Shown here piece after piece: positions 1-8,967 of a stretch of 64,000 bases of DNA. A program made the position numbers and the translations under genes. Source of the DNA: an uncultured Bacteriovoracaceae bacterium (GTDB lineage: Bacteria > Bdellovibrionota > Bacteriovoracia > Bacteriovoracales > Bacteriovoracaceae); the NCBI GenBank assembly GCA_937931205.1, contig CALHBF010000014.1:124001-188000 (forward strand), given 5' to 3'. The number at the start of each line of letters is the position of its first letter. Positions within the stretch are counted from its first letter, which is position 1. The notes below the pieces were generated by a model that worked only from the letters and a program-made list of their open reading frames with translations, made no database searches and was not told the DNA's origin.

Positions 1-666
1 TTCTAAGTGATTAATGGTAGCATTAATATGAACAAGTGCGTGCTCAAGTTGAGAAACATAACCAGAGAATTCTTGGCCTAATGTGAGGGGAGTGGCATCC
101 ATCAGATGGGTTCGGCCAATTTTGATGATATCCATGAACTTGGTTGATTTTTCTTTTAAGACTTTTTTTAATTTCATCACTTCCGGAATGAGTTCTAGAG
201 TTAATGAGCGAAAGGCCGCCATATTCATCGCTGTAGGAAAGGTATCATTGGAGCTTTGCGATTTATTGACATCATCATTAGGATGAATGAGTCTTTGCTC
301 ACCCCGCTCCCCACCCATAATTTCACTGGCAAGATTAGCAATGACCTCATTAACATTCATATTGGTTTGAGTCCCACTTCCTGTTTGCCAAACTCGTAGA
401 GGAAATTCGTGATAGGGGAATAAATCGAGTAAATCATCGCAGGCCTTGACGATGGCCCGTGCCTTTTCAGTACTTAGTAAGTTTAATTTATGGTTTACAA
501 TAGCTGCTGATTTTTTGATGATGATGAGGGCCTTGATCACTTCAGGATCAATTTTTTCGTGGGAAATCCCAAAATGGCGAAGGGATCTTTGGGTCTGTGC
601 GCCCCAGAGACACTCCTCTGGGACCTCAATTTCACCAAAAGTGTCTTTTTCTTTTCGAAATTCCAT
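1..666 (-). CDS. fumC: Class II fumarate hydratase, N-terminal part (runs off left edge)
   Basis: Fumarase C interconverts fumarate and malate in the TCA cycle in the cytoplasm. Reading the minus strand from the ATG at 666 gives 222 codons with no stop up to the window edge. Family landmarks visible are LWGAQTQRS near residue 20, the substrate-loop motif SGTQTNMNVNEV, and HPNDDVNKSQSSNDTFPTAM, which fits FumC better than the related aspartase. The class signature GSSxMPxKxNP would lie beyond the edge. A GGAG-type ribosome-binding site lies just upstream of the ATG. The gene diverges from the barrel-protein gene at 756. The identity is well supported; only the C-terminal half is unseen. Confidence 0.93.
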   Translation of the reverse strand, partial: MEFRKEKDTFGEIEVPEECLWGAQTQRSLRHFGISHEKIDPEVIKALIIIKKSAAIVNHKLNLLSTEKARAIVKACDDLLDLFPYHEFPLRVWQTGSGTQTNMNVNEVIANLASEIMGGERGEQRLIHPNDDVNKSQSSNDTFPTAMNMAAFRSLTLELIPEVMKLKKVLKEKSTKFMDIIKIGRTHLMDATPLTLGQEFSGYVSQLEHALVHINATINHLE

Positions 667-755
667 TTATCTCTCCTCGATAGTGGTCGATTTTTGATGT
701 TTTTTTGACTCGTTTTTTCTAAACTAATCCAAATGATTTTTAAGAGGTTATTCCT

Positions 756-1304
756 ATGAAGTTTGTTCTATCCCTTCTCATGCTTTTTACCTTCAAAGCT
801 CATGCCTTTCATTTTGTCGAAGTTGATGCCCTGAACCCTATTTTTTATGGAATAGATACTGCGCACTCTCTTCGCACCGATATTCGTTTTGGACGCGATA
901 TGGGTGACTGGAACGTGGCCCTAAGATATGCTAATGAGCTAGGAGTTCCTTCTGAAACCGATGGCCCCGGCCCGATTGATGGGAAAGATGGTAATGCTCA
1001 TCACTTTGGACTTCGTGGATCTTATTTCTTGACGACAGATCTCCATATTGGTGGGGGGTATGTCTTCACAAAATTTAGTGCCGATACCAAATATAGTGAT
1101 GGTTCGAAGAAGACTCTTGATCAGGATCTTTCGGGGTTTGAGTTCTTTATGAGTCGTCGTTGGAATTTCGATCGTTGGTATGTGCGTGGAGAATTAGGTT
1201 ACCATCATATTTTTGGCAATTTGAAGCAGCACGGTCCAGGTGGTTATAGCGAGTATGATGTTGGTCAAGGAAAACTTTCAGTTTTAGTTGGATACGAGTT
1301 TTAA
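756..1304 (+). CDS. Small outer-membrane beta-barrel protein, function unknown
   Basis: A 182-residue protein with a short Sec signal peptide, probably cleaved after KAHA near residue 17. The mature chain has alternating polar and aromatic strands, such as WNVALRYA, HFGLRGSYF, HIGGGYVFT and KLSVLVGYEF, and it ends in phenylalanine. That is the usual C-terminal signal for BAM-dependent outer-membrane insertion. About eight strands could fit an OmpA/OmpW-sized barrel. An AAGAGG ribosome-binding site precedes the ATG. An intrinsic terminator follows at once, so the gene is probably monocistronic. I recognise no specific family. A soluble periplasmic beta-sheet protein is possible but less likely. 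Confidence 0.7.
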   Translation: MKFVLSLLMLFTFKAHAFHFVEVDALNPIFYGIDTAHSLRTDIRFGRDMGDWNVALRYANELGVPSETDGPGPIDGKDGNAHHFGLRGSYFLTTDLHIGGGYVFTKFSADTKYSDGSKKTLDQDLSGFEFFMSRRWNFDRWYVRGELGYHHIFGNLKQHGPGGYSEYDVGQGKLSVLVGYEF

Positions 1305-1331
1305 AAAAAGGGGATGAAAATCCCCTTTTTT
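1303..1331 (+). terminator. Rho-independent terminator after the barrel gene
   Basis: An A-run leads into GGGGAT, a short GAAA loop and ATCCCC, followed by six T. It begins at the barrel gene's stop codon. It also shows that an in-frame ATG at 1314, inside the hairpin, is not a plausible start for the next gene. Confidence 0.85.
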
Positions 1332-1346
1332 ATTTGTGAGGTTAAT

Positions 1347-2093
1347 ATGCTTAAAAACAGCACTATTTTAATTACTGGGGCTTCAAGCGGTATCGGTAGA
1401 GCTTGTGCAGTTCTTCTCTCTGAATATGCCGATCACTTAATCCTTCTTTCTCGATCTGCTGATAAATTAGAAAAATTAAAAAAAGAATTATCACATGTCC
1501 CGAAAGTTTCGCTGATCGTTTGTTCGGTTACTGATTCGGAAATTGAAAATAAAATTAAAGCGGTTACCAATCGAGTAGATATTCTCATTAATAATGCAGG
1601 TCTTGCTCTTGGAAAAGATCCGGTGGCCACACTTAAATTGCAAGATATGAATGAAATGATTGAAACCAATATCACTGGGAACTTTAATCTTTCACGTATT
1701 ATTCTTCCGATGATGCTCAAGCAAGGCGGGGGAGATATCATTAATCTTTGCTCCATTGCTGGCCACTATTCCTATATGGGTGGAGCTGTTTACTGCGCCA
1801 CTAAGCATGCGGTGAAGGCCTTCACTCGTGCTATGAGAGAAGAGACTTGTGGTAAGAATATTCGTGTGATGGAAATTTCTCCAGGCATGGTTGAGACTAA
1901 TTTTTCCGTGACTCGTTTTGAGGGAGATCAGGCAAAAGCTGATGCTGTTTATCATGGCATGACTCCGCTAACTCCCGAAGATATTGCTGATATGATGAAG
2001 TTCATGTTAACTCGCCCACGTCATGTCGTGATTGATGAGATTATTACAATGCCACAAGATCAAGGTTCTCCTACAACAGTGAGTCGCAAATGA
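1347..2093 (+). CDS. Short-chain dehydrogenase/reductase (YdfG-like)
   Basis: A classical SDR of 248 residues that probably uses NADP(H) to oxidise or reduce a small hydroxy or keto compound in the cytoplasm. It shows the cofactor motif TGASSGIG at residues 10-17, the structural NNAG, the catalytic Ser and YxxxK in YCATKHA, and PGMVETNF after it. The overall pattern is close to the YdfG / 3-hydroxy-acid dehydrogenase group, but the substrate cannot be read from the sequence. The start at 1347 was chosen because GTGAGG precedes it and the upstream ATG at 1314 lies in a terminator. It overlaps the dihydroorotase gene by ATGA, so the two are translationally coupled. Confidence 0.88.
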   Translation: MLKNSTILITGASSGIGRACAVLLSEYADHLILLSRSADKLEKLKKELSHVPKVSLIVCSVTDSEIENKIKAVTNRVDILINNAGLALGKDPVATLKLQDMNEMIETNITGNFNLSRIILPMMLKQGGGDIINLCSIAGHYSYMGGAVYCATKHAVKAFTRAMREETCGKNIRVMEISPGMVETNFSVTRFEGDQAKADAVYHGMTPLTPEDIADMMKFMLTRPRHVVIDEIITMPQDQGSPTTVSRK

Positions 2094-3352
2094 TAAAAAA
2101 ATTATCCGCTCGTTGTGTGACCTCAGCTTTTGATCAAAGAATGCAAATTGAGTTCTGTGATCAATTAGGGGAGATTATCAGAGTGGGAGAGTTAGGGTTT
2201 GAGGAAAGTGAACTCGATTTTCATTTCCCCGATCATTGTCTACTCTTTGCTGGAATGGGAGATGTTCATATTCATGCCAGAGAAGATGTTTCAGGAAAAA
2301 ATACTTATAAGGAAGATTTCTTAACTGCAACGGAGGCCATGACGAATGGCGGTCTTTGTCACTGTGGAGACATGCCGAATAATCCGATTCCACCGATTGA
2401 TGATGATTCTTACTCTCAAAAATTTGCACTCACTTCAAAAACTCAAGGTCGTATCTGGACCTATGCTGGAATCGGACCGAAAACAAATCCTCTTACTTTC
2501 AAAGTTCCCTACAAGGCCTATATGGGCCCATCAATTGGTGAACTTTTTTTTGAAAACTTTGATCAGCTCAATGAGAGCCTGGCCCGTTATGAAAATCAAT
2601 GGGTGAGTTTTCATTGTGAAGATCCTGAAATTTTAGAGCAGGCCAAGAATGAGGCCACTCATTTTGAACGTCGTCCAGTTGCGGCCGAAGTCTTAGCAAC
2701 TAGAGATGCTCTTGCACTTATTGATAAGTATGGATTGAAGGGGAAGCTTTGCCATTATTCTTCAGGTGAAGGTTTAGATCATATCCGAGATTTTCGTCGT
2801 AAGGGCGGAACAGTCATGGTGGAAGTGACTCCACAGCACCTTTATTTTTCTCAGAATAATATTTCTGATCCCCAGTTTTTTCAAATGAATCCACCTATTC
2901 GTTCTGAGGTTGATCGTAAAAAAATGTGGGAAGCTCTTTTAAATAACGAAATCGATTTTCTTGCTACAGATCATGCTCCTCATACATTAGAGGAAAAGAG
3001 GAAAGGTATTTCTGGTCTAACGGGACTTGATACCTACGCCTCATTTGTTTGTTGGCTCATTACTCAAAAAGTTCCGCTCTCTATTATTGCGAAAATGACG
3101 ACTGAAAATCCTGGAGATTTTTACAATGAATTTTTAGAAAGTTTTCAAAAGCTTGATCACAAGCACCATCAGCATCTCATTGGGTATCTTAAGCCTGGAT
3201 ACGCTGCTAACTTCACCATTCTTAATTTAGCCGAGAAGACTTTTGTTGATGAAGGTTTTCTTAAGACAAAAGTCAAACATGGCCCTTTTCTAGGAATAAC
3301 TTTTCCCGGTAAACTAGAGGCTCTCTTTAAAGAAGGTAGGCGTCTTGTTTAA
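2090..3352 (+). CDS. pyrC: Dihydroorotase-family amidohydrolase
   Basis: A 420-residue cyclic amidohydrolase; dihydroorotase closes carbamoyl-aspartate to dihydroorotate in pyrimidine synthesis. The binuclear-metal ligands are visible: HxH in DVHIHARED, a candidate carboxylated lysine in YKAYMGPSIGEL, histidines in SFHCEDPE and LCHYSSGEG, and the aspartate in LATDHAPHT. The motifs EVTPQHLYFS and NPPIRSE are typical of the class I dihydroorotase/allantoinase group. It is coupled to the SDR upstream by an ATGA overlap and to the nuclease-like gene downstream. Allantoinase or hydantoinase activity cannot be excluded, and the SDR/EEP company is not a typical pyr operon. The gene symbol is therefore likely but not certain. 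Confidence 0.8.
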   Translation: MIKKLSARCVTSAFDQRMQIEFCDQLGEIIRVGELGFEESELDFHFPDHCLLFAGMGDVHIHAREDVSGKNTYKEDFLTATEAMTNGGLCHCGDMPNNPIPPIDDDSYSQKFALTSKTQGRIWTYAGIGPKTNPLTFKVPYKAYMGPSIGELFFENFDQLNESLARYENQWVSFHCEDPEILEQAKNEATHFERRPVAAEVLATRDALALIDKYGLKGKLCHYSSGEGLDHIRDFRRKGGTVMVEVTPQHLYFSQNNISDPQFFQMNPPIRSEVDRKKMWEALLNNEIDFLATDHAPHTLEEKRKGISGLTGLDTYASFVCWLITQKVPLSIIAKMTTENPGDFYNEFLESFQKLDHKHHQHLIGYLKPGYAANFTILNLAEKTFVDEGFLKTKVKHGPFLGITFPGKLEALFKEGRRLV

Positions 3353-3353
3353 A

Positions 3354-4397
3354 ATGCTATTAATCACTATTCTCACTCCGGTGCTTTTTGCTCTTCTCTT
3401 TATTTCCTGGGCCAGTTTCCCATGGAGTATAAAAGGTTACAAAGAAATGGGCGAAATAGTTGACTTAGGCACTTACCAATCTGATGAAGACTTGAGTCCT
3501 TCCATTTTAAAGATGATCACTTGGAATACCGGTTTTTTTTATGGGGAAGGTTCTGAAGGTGATGGTTATGAAGCCCAAGACGAAGCTTTTTATTCGGAGC
3601 GTTTGGTACTAGCGGCAAGTGAATTAAAAAATTGGGATGCAGATATTGTTTTTTTACAAGAGATTGACTTTGCCTCATCTCGCACGCATTTCATGGATCA
3701 GGCCCTCACCTTGGCAAAGCTTGCTGGTTATCATTTTGTAGCTCAGGCCCCCTCTTGGAAGGCCAATTATATTCCTTTTCCTTATTGGCCTGTATCTCTT
3801 CATTTTGGGCGTATGAATTCAGGTGGTGCGATCTTGAGTCGCTACCCGCTTAAAAATCACCAGATTCATATTCTGGATAAACCAGCATCCAACCCTTGGT
3901 GGTACAATCTTTTCTATTTGCATCGTTACTTACAGCAAGTAAGAGTCACCGTTGGTGAAAAAAGTTTTAATCTGGTGAATCTTCACTTGGAAGCTTTTGA
4001 TAAAACTAATAGAGAAGATCAGATTCAAGAACTTATCAAGCTTCATAAAAAAGAAGAAATTGATTTTATTGCCGGTGACTTTAATATGGTTCCAGATGCC
4101 GCAACTCAGAAGTCAAAATTTATTAATGGTGATGATTACACCGGGGATTTAAGTTTTCGACTGATGGGTGAATCAGGTCTTGATGAAGTAATTCCGATGG
4201 ATATTTACGAGAAATCAGAGAAGGACTATTTTACTTTTCCAAGCTCCAGGCCTGATAGACGACTTGATTATATTTTTTATCAAAGAGGTCTAAAATTAAT
4301 GAAGGCCGAAGTTTTATCCTCGGCCCTCTCTGATCATTTACCTTTAAGTGCTATTTTTCAGATTAATTCGCCCAAGGTTAATCCATATTCACTATGA
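3354..4397 (+). CDS. Membrane-anchored endonuclease/exonuclease/phosphatase (EEP) family protein
   Basis: A phosphodiesterase-fold hydrolase of about 347 residues. An N-terminal hydrophobic segment (residues 1-22) likely anchors it in the inner membrane with the catalytic domain outside. Family motifs in order are TWNTGFF, FLQEIDF (metal-binding Glu), NLVNLHLEAF, AGDFNMVPD (Asp and Asn), LDYIFY and the terminal SDHLPLSA (catalytic His). Substrates in this superfamily range from DNA to phospholipids and sugar phosphates, so the function is open. An alternative TTG start at 3345 has a better-placed AGG but overlaps dihydroorotase by 8 bases. The 3' end overlaps the convergent transglycosylase gene by 20 bases. 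Confidence 0.82.
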   Translation: MLLITILTPVLFALLFISWASFPWSIKGYKEMGEIVDLGTYQSDEDLSPSILKMITWNTGFFYGEGSEGDGYEAQDEAFYSERLVLAASELKNWDADIVFLQEIDFASSRTHFMDQALTLAKLAGYHFVAQAPSWKANYIPFPYWPVSLHFGRMNSGGAILSRYPLKNHQIHILDKPASNPWWYNLFYLHRYLQQVRVTVGEKSFNLVNLHLEAFDKTNREDQIQELIKLHKKEEIDFIAGDFNMVPDAATQKSKFINGDDYTGDLSFRLMGESGLDEVIPMDIYEKSEKDYFTFPSSRPDRRLDYIFYQRGLKLMKAEVLSSALSDHLPLSAIFQINSPKVNPYSL

Positions 4398-6018
4398 GTT
4401 TTTGACCTGGGTAGATTTGCTTCTTATCAAGATTGTTCATCTTGATAAGAGCTTCCATAGAAGTGTTAAATTCGCGAGTTAGTTTTGTCAGATGATCCCC
4501 ACGTTTAACTGTGTAAACACCTTGTTTGGTCCCGGGAATTCTTAGCTTTTGTCCAACAAATAGAGTGGGACGCTTCAAGCTGTTCTGTTTTTTCAAATCA
4601 TTAATGGATGTATTAAACATCTTCGCAAGATCAGTAAGATTATCTCCAGACTGAACTTTGTAAGTAATCGGCTGTGTTTTTACAACAGCTTTTTTAGCTA
4701 CAACCGGAGCGGGTTTTGAAGCAACCGTTCTTGCCACAACTGCTGAATTCTCAGTTGGAAGCTTTAATTTCTGGCCAATGCGCACAGAAGTTTTCCAAGT
4801 TTTGAAGCCATTGATTTGCGCCAGTTCCACTGCTCCAGAGTTATATTTCTTAGCAATAGAGATAAGCGATTCACCAGATTTTACAGTGTGAGTTGTTGGA
4901 GCTGCTACGGCCGTGCGAGCGCTAACTTTTTCTCTTTTAGGAGTAGGCGTAGATTCTTTAGTTGATACTGTAGAAACTGGTGCTACATAAGCATACTGTC
5001 TTCTTGGTACACGAAGCTTATAGTTACCAGCGTGGTATCTTGGAGTTTGATTATAGGTAAGTTCTGGATTGAGGCGAACGAGAACTTCAGTTGAAACACC
5101 AAGTTTGCGAGATAGATTTGCCAGCGTAGTGTTTCTTGAAACTTCTTTTAATTGAGTGTTATCAAAAACTTTATTTCCTTTCTTAGGAATAGAAAAACCA
5201 TACTTGTGAGCATTTTCAATAATATGTTTTGCTGCTAAGACCTTAGGTACATAGTTAATTGTCTCAGGTGGAAGCTGCTTGTTTTTTGATAGTTGGTAGT
5301 AGTCACGCGTACCATGCTTCATAATTCTTCTGATGATTCCATATTCACCGGCATTATAAGCAGCAAGAGCGAGTTCCCAGCTAGAGAAAATATTGTAAAG
5401 ATCTTTGAAGTATCTTGCAGAGGCATGGCTTGCTTTAAAAAGGTCTCTTCTTTCATCAAGTTCACTTGTGATCGCAAGGCCGTATCTTTTTCCAGTACCT
5501 TTAATGAACTGCCAAGGACCTACCGCCGAAGCATGGGATTTGGCCCCTAGGTAATAACCAGATTCAATAAGACCTACGTAATAAAGTTCTTTCGGAAGTC
5601 CGTAAGAAGCAAAGATTTCTTCAATGTGATGACGATATTCCTCACCATTGTTGATGAAGCGCTGAAAGCGATCTCTTTGACCTTTAGTGAAGTAATCAAC
5701 CCAGAATTGAGTTCTTTTTGTCTGCTTGCTAAGAAGAAAACCATTGGAAATTTTTGCGACAGGTGCATGATCAGGCATATCGTCATCAATGGCCTCAGTT
5801 CCGATCTCTTGAGCAATCGTTTTATCATCAGCATCTGCTTCTACCAATTCATGGTTCTCAGCACCTTTTCTTTCAAGCTGGATATCTTCATCAAGACCTA
5901 AAATTTCTTGAACAGGTGGATAGTTAGAGTTTGAAGCTGCATGTGGTTGGTTGTTTCTTGTTCCAGCGCAGCCAACAAGAAGAAGGGTAGACAGCGCGTA
6001 ACCGGTAAGTTTTTTCAT
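4378..6018 (-). CDS. mltD: Membrane-bound lytic murein transglycosylase D-like lipoprotein with LysM repeats
   Basis: A 546-residue lipoprotein (lipobox ending at Cys17, LLLVGC) that cleaves peptidoglycan glycan strands in the periplasm. The SLT domain spans about residues 100-260. The catalytic glutamate is in YYVGLIESGYY (Glu152), followed by the family motifs SAVGPWQFI and ELALAAYNAGEYG. After a degenerate LysM-like stretch (about 285-340) come three clear LysM repeats starting at THTVKSGESL, TYKVQSGDNL and VYTVKRGDHL, separated by Thr/Pro/Ala-rich linkers. GAGAGG-type ribosome-binding bases precede the ATG. It diverges from ggt and overlaps the EEP gene by 20 bases at the 3' end. It is likely involved in wall turnover. 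Confidence 0.93.
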   Translation of the reverse strand: MKKLTGYALSTLLLVGCAGTRNNQPHAASNSNYPPVQEILGLDEDIQLERKGAENHELVEADADDKTIAQEIGTEAIDDDMPDHAPVAKISNGFLLSKQTKRTQFWVDYFTKGQRDRFQRFINNGEEYRHHIEEIFASYGLPKELYYVGLIESGYYLGAKSHASAVGPWQFIKGTGKRYGLAITSELDERRDLFKASHASARYFKDLYNIFSSWELALAAYNAGEYGIIRRIMKHGTRDYYQLSKNKQLPPETINYVPKVLAAKHIIENAHKYGFSIPKKGNKVFDNTQLKEVSRNTTLANLSRKLGVSTEVLVRLNPELTYNQTPRYHAGNYKLRVPRRQYAYVAPVSTVSTKESTPTPKREKVSARTAVAAPTTHTVKSGESLISIAKKYNSGAVELAQINGFKTWKTSVRIGQKLKLPTENSAVVARTVASKPAPVVAKKAVVKTQPITYKVQSGDNLTDLAKMFNTSINDLKKQNSLKRPTLFVGQKLRIPGTKQGVYTVKRGDHLTKLTREFNTSMEALIKMNNLDKKQIYPGQKLIVNMD

Positions 6019-6188
6019 GAGATTCCTCTCAAAAAGTGGAAATAATGTATTTCTTTATTTTACCATTATTTTTTCTTAACTAGAGAAAACCTCTATGAGG
6101 AAAAAATGTCCCTACTGGGTCTTCCCCTTAAGTGATATTTTTTCTATTCTCATAAGCTGATAATGTTTAATCCGAAAAATGAGGCCTC

Positions 6189-7895
6189 ATGTTAAGACTT
6201 CTTACCCTCTTGCTCCTTGTTAGTTGTTCGACCTTCCAACAGGTGAGAATTGCCCCTTCTTTCTCAGATCGTGCAAAACATGAGACTCGCTCCAAGGATT
6301 TCGTGGTGGCATCTCAGGGAGAATTCACTTCGAAGGCCGCGCTGGAGATGATTGATAGGGGCGGAAATATTATTGATGCTTTTGTGGCAGCTTCATTTGC
6401 TGTTTCAGTTGAGCGTCCTCAGTCAACGGGGATTGGTGGGGGAGGTTTTCTTCTTTATTATTCCAAAGAAGATAACAAGGTTTATGCTTTTGACTTTCGT
6501 GAAGTTGCCCCTATCAGATCAGGTCCAACTTTCTTCCTAGATCGCAAAGGCAATCCTCGCCCGATGCTTTCTCGCGATGGGGCCCTGGCCGTTGCAACTC
6601 CTGGATTGGTGCGAGGTCTATGGGAGATTCATAAACGTTTTGGAAAACTTCCTTGGATTGAAACACTAGGTCCGGCCATCCGCCTTGCTCAAGATGGTTT
6701 TCCTCTTTATCCTCATTTGCATAAGGCCATCACTCTTCGTGAAAATGTCCTCAAGCGAGACCCCGATGCTCGGCAGATCTTTTTTACTGAGGATGGGAAA
6801 GTTCCTGAGTTAGGTTATCTGATAATCCAAAAGGATTTGAGTGAGACTTTAAGAAAAATCAGTGCTCAAGGTGAGCGTGGTTTTTATCAGGGTCGAGTTG
6901 CCAAAAGTATCATTCACACTATTAAGTCTCAAAATGGAGTGATGACTCAGCGAGATTTAGATTCCTATGAAGTTAAAGAAAGAGAGCCTGTTTCTACTGC
7001 ATATAAAGGACAAACTCTTTATTCTTTCCCACCACCAAGTTCTGGTGGAGTTCATGTCATTCAAATTTTAAAAATGCTTGAGCCTTATAACTTAAAAGCA
7101 ATTGGCCCTCAAACTGATGAGGCCACTCACCTTACTGCTCTTGCTATGCAGAGAGCTTTCCTTGATCGCTCTCTTTATTTAGGAGATCCAGAATTTAATG
7201 ATATCCCAACTCATCGTCTGACTGATGAGTCTTATATTAAACAACTCTCAAAAACTTTGGAGAGTGACAAGGCCGTTGCCTCAGATGCTCTTAAGATGGT
7301 TCCACTTCCTAAAGAGTCTACTGAAACAACTCACTTCTCCCTGGCCGATGGTGAGGGAAGCATGATCGCTACTACTCAAACTATTAATGGTTATTTTGGT
7401 TCTGGTGTGATTGCTCGTGGAACAGGAGTTATTCTTAATAACGAAATGGATGACTTCGCTCAAAAAGTTGGAGTGCAAAATCTTTTTGGAGCAGTTGGTG
7501 GTAAAAATAATTTAGTCGCTCCCAAGAAAAGACCACTTTCAAGTATGTCTCCAACTATTGTTACCAAAAACAATGAGGCCATCATGGCGGTAGGATCTCC
7601 GTCAGGAACAAGAATTATTAGCTGTGTTGCTCAAACACTTCTGAATTATCTTGAGTATGAAATGCCTCTTTATGAATCGGTGGCGGCAACTCGGATTCAC
7701 CATCAATATCTTCCTGATCAACTCAAAGTGGAAGCACCATTTTTAGATGAGAAAGTGATGGATAAACTAAAAAGTCGCGGACACAAAGTAGTAGAAGAGA
7801 ATCTAGGGTGCTCAGTTCAGGCCGTGGCCCGTAAAAAGAAAAAGCTTCACGGAGTTAGTGATCCAAGAAATGAAGGCTTAGCTTTAGGGAAATAA
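6189..7895 (+). CDS. ggt: Gamma-glutamyltransferase lipoprotein
   Basis: A 568-residue N-terminal-nucleophile hydrolase that transfers or hydrolyses the gamma-glutamyl group of glutathione and related peptides. It has a lipobox (LLLVSC, Cys13), so it is probably membrane-tethered in the periplasm. The large-subunit landmarks RPQSTGIGGGGFLLY and FDFREVAP are present. Autocleavage should occur before the catalytic Thr380 in ETTHFSLADGEGSM, giving two subunits. NNEMDDF, the lid-region motif PLSSMSPTIV, and the C-terminal DPRNEGLALG are also typical. GAGG lies upstream of the ATG. The gene diverges from mltD, and its stop codon lies only 6 bases before the IS30 element. Confidence 0.95.
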   Translation: MLRLLTLLLLVSCSTFQQVRIAPSFSDRAKHETRSKDFVVASQGEFTSKAALEMIDRGGNIIDAFVAASFAVSVERPQSTGIGGGGFLLYYSKEDNKVYAFDFREVAPIRSGPTFFLDRKGNPRPMLSRDGALAVATPGLVRGLWEIHKRFGKLPWIETLGPAIRLAQDGFPLYPHLHKAITLRENVLKRDPDARQIFFTEDGKVPELGYLIIQKDLSETLRKISAQGERGFYQGRVAKSIIHTIKSQNGVMTQRDLDSYEVKEREPVSTAYKGQTLYSFPPPSSGGVHVIQILKMLEPYNLKAIGPQTDEATHLTALAMQRAFLDRSLYLGDPEFNDIPTHRLTDESYIKQLSKTLESDKAVASDALKMVPLPKESTETTHFSLADGEGSMIATTQTINGYFGSGVIARGTGVILNNEMDDFAQKVGVQNLFGAVGGKNNLVAPKKRPLSSMSPTIVTKNNEAIMAVGSPSGTRIISCVAQTLLNYLEYEMPLYESVAATRIHHQYLPDQLKVEAPFLDEKVMDKLKSRGHKVVEENLGCSVQAVARKKKKLHGVSDPRNEGLALGK

Positions 7896-7901
7896 AAAAG
7901 G

Positions 7902-7941
7902 CCAAAAGGTACGCCGCTGGATTCAAGTTACTAACGCAACT
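7902..7941. repeat. IS30 left terminal inverted repeat
   Basis: It starts CCAAAAGGTACGCCGCTGG and pairs with the reverse complement of 8927-8966 over 40 bases with mismatches at four positions. It contains the transposase stop codon. Confidence 0.85.
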
Positions 7942-8918
7942 TTCGTATTAAAAAAGACCTCGTAAGGTGTTCTATAACCTAAACACCTACGAGGTCTTAA
8001 ATTAAGCGCATCTTCTATTTTCTTCAACCCATTTTTAGTCAATTTTGATAGATCTGTTTTTAAAGTAAGTCTTTTTCGTAAGATTCCAATCGTATTTTCT
8101 ACTGTTCCGCGCTGTTGAGGCTTTCTTGGATCACAATAATAAACTGGTATTCCGTGGTCTTGATCACCTCTAAATTCAGGTCCATTATCATTTGTTATAG
8201 TCCTGACTGGTCTTCCTAAAGGCGTAATCATCTCTAAAGTTTTAATGCCTATCATTTTAGCATCAAACTTTTGATAAGGTTCTATCCTTGTGAACCGTGA
8301 CTTTCTTTCCGTGCAAACCAGAAGCTTATCTTTTGATACAATCATTGAGTCTCGCTCCCAATCTCCAAAGCGTTTTCTTTGATTCACAATTTCTGGTCTT
8401 TGATGAATGGATAACTGAGAGTCTTTTCTCATTCTCCTCTGAGAATAGCGACTGCAACCCCGTCGATTATAGTATCTGTAGTACTTACGGTTAGGCTTCC
8501 TTCGCATAAATTTGTAAATCGTTTCGTGAGAAACACTTGGGACATTTTCAAGTTTGAAGCGCTTAGAGATCTGTTGTGGGCTCCAATCTTCTTTGAGCTT
8601 CTTGACCACTAAATCAAGATACTCACCCTTAAGTAGTCTCTTTTTACGACAACTCAAGCGTCTCTTGTCACTCCATCGCTGCGCTTGATCAGTTTGATAG
8701 CTCAGGTTTTTAAACGAGTTTCTTTTAATTTCTCGATAGATAGTTGATTTGTTGTATCCCAAGCGTGTTGCTATTTCAGGGATTGATAAATTGATTTCCA
8801 AGAACGCGCAAATCTGGCATCTTACGGCGTAAGACACTCTTGAGTACTGCTTCAAAGTACAACTCCTTAGTTTTTTGTTTGGCGACTTGAATTTAGGACA
8901 AGAGTGTCCCTTTTTCAA
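7923..8918 (-). CDS. IS30-family transposase
   Basis: A DDE transposase of 331 residues, normal length for IS30. An N-terminal helix-turn-helix (SIPEIATRLGYNKSTIYREIKRN) is followed by a second helical DNA-binding region (WSPQQISKRF, VSHETIYKFMRR). The RNase H-fold core carries the DDE residues in GDWERDSM (Asp), TITNDNGPEF (Asp) and RGTVENTIGILRKR (Glu), and RPRRCLGYRTPYEVF is the usual C-terminal signature. The only in-frame upstream start is TTG at 8918. The ATG at 8934 is in another frame and ends quickly, so the exact N-terminus is uncertain. No frameshift or internal stop is seen. Confidence 0.93.
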   Translation of the reverse strand: MKKGHSCPKFKSPNKKLRSCTLKQYSRVSYAVRCQICAFLEINLSIPEIATRLGYNKSTIYREIKRNSFKNLSYQTDQAQRWSDKRRLSCRKKRLLKGEYLDLVVKKLKEDWSPQQISKRFKLENVPSVSHETIYKFMRRKPNRKYYRYYNRRGCSRYSQRRMRKDSQLSIHQRPEIVNQRKRFGDWERDSMIVSKDKLLVCTERKSRFTRIEPYQKFDAKMIGIKTLEMITPLGRPVRTITNDNGPEFRGDQDHGIPVYYCDPRKPQQRGTVENTIGILRKRLTLKTDLSKLTKNGLKKIEDALNLRPRRCLGYRTPYEVFFNTKVALVT

Positions 8919-8926
8919 ATCGCCGG

Positions 8927-8966
8927 AGTTGCATTAGGAAGTTGAATCCAGCGCCGTACCTTTTGG
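8927..8966. repeat. IS30 right terminal inverted repeat
   Basis: The reverse complement starts CCAAAAGGTACGGCGCTGG and matches the left repeat over 40 bases with four mismatches. It lies upstream of the transposase start and ends 1 base before the rsmI stop codon. Confidence 0.85.
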
Positions 8967-8967
8967 A

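Larger units (their letters stand above)
7902..8966. mobile_element. IS30-family insertion sequence, about 1,065 bp
   Basis: One transposase gene is bounded by 40-bp terminal inverted repeats (four mismatches). The element fills the whole space between the convergent genes ggt and rsmI, lying 6 bases past one stop codon and 1 base before the other. I see no flanking direct repeat if the ends are set at CCAAAAGG. If the true ends are GGTACG/CGTACC, the flanks CCAAAA and TTTTGG form a palindrome, which would match the known IS30 preference for palindromic targets. Both neighbouring genes look intact. The element appears full length and may be active. Confidence 0.9.

Noticed and set aside
1314-1346. 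In-frame ATG upstream of the SDR start that would add 11 residues
   Set aside because: It lies within the terminator hairpin of the previous gene and has no ribosome-binding site; the ATG at 1347 has GTGAGG.
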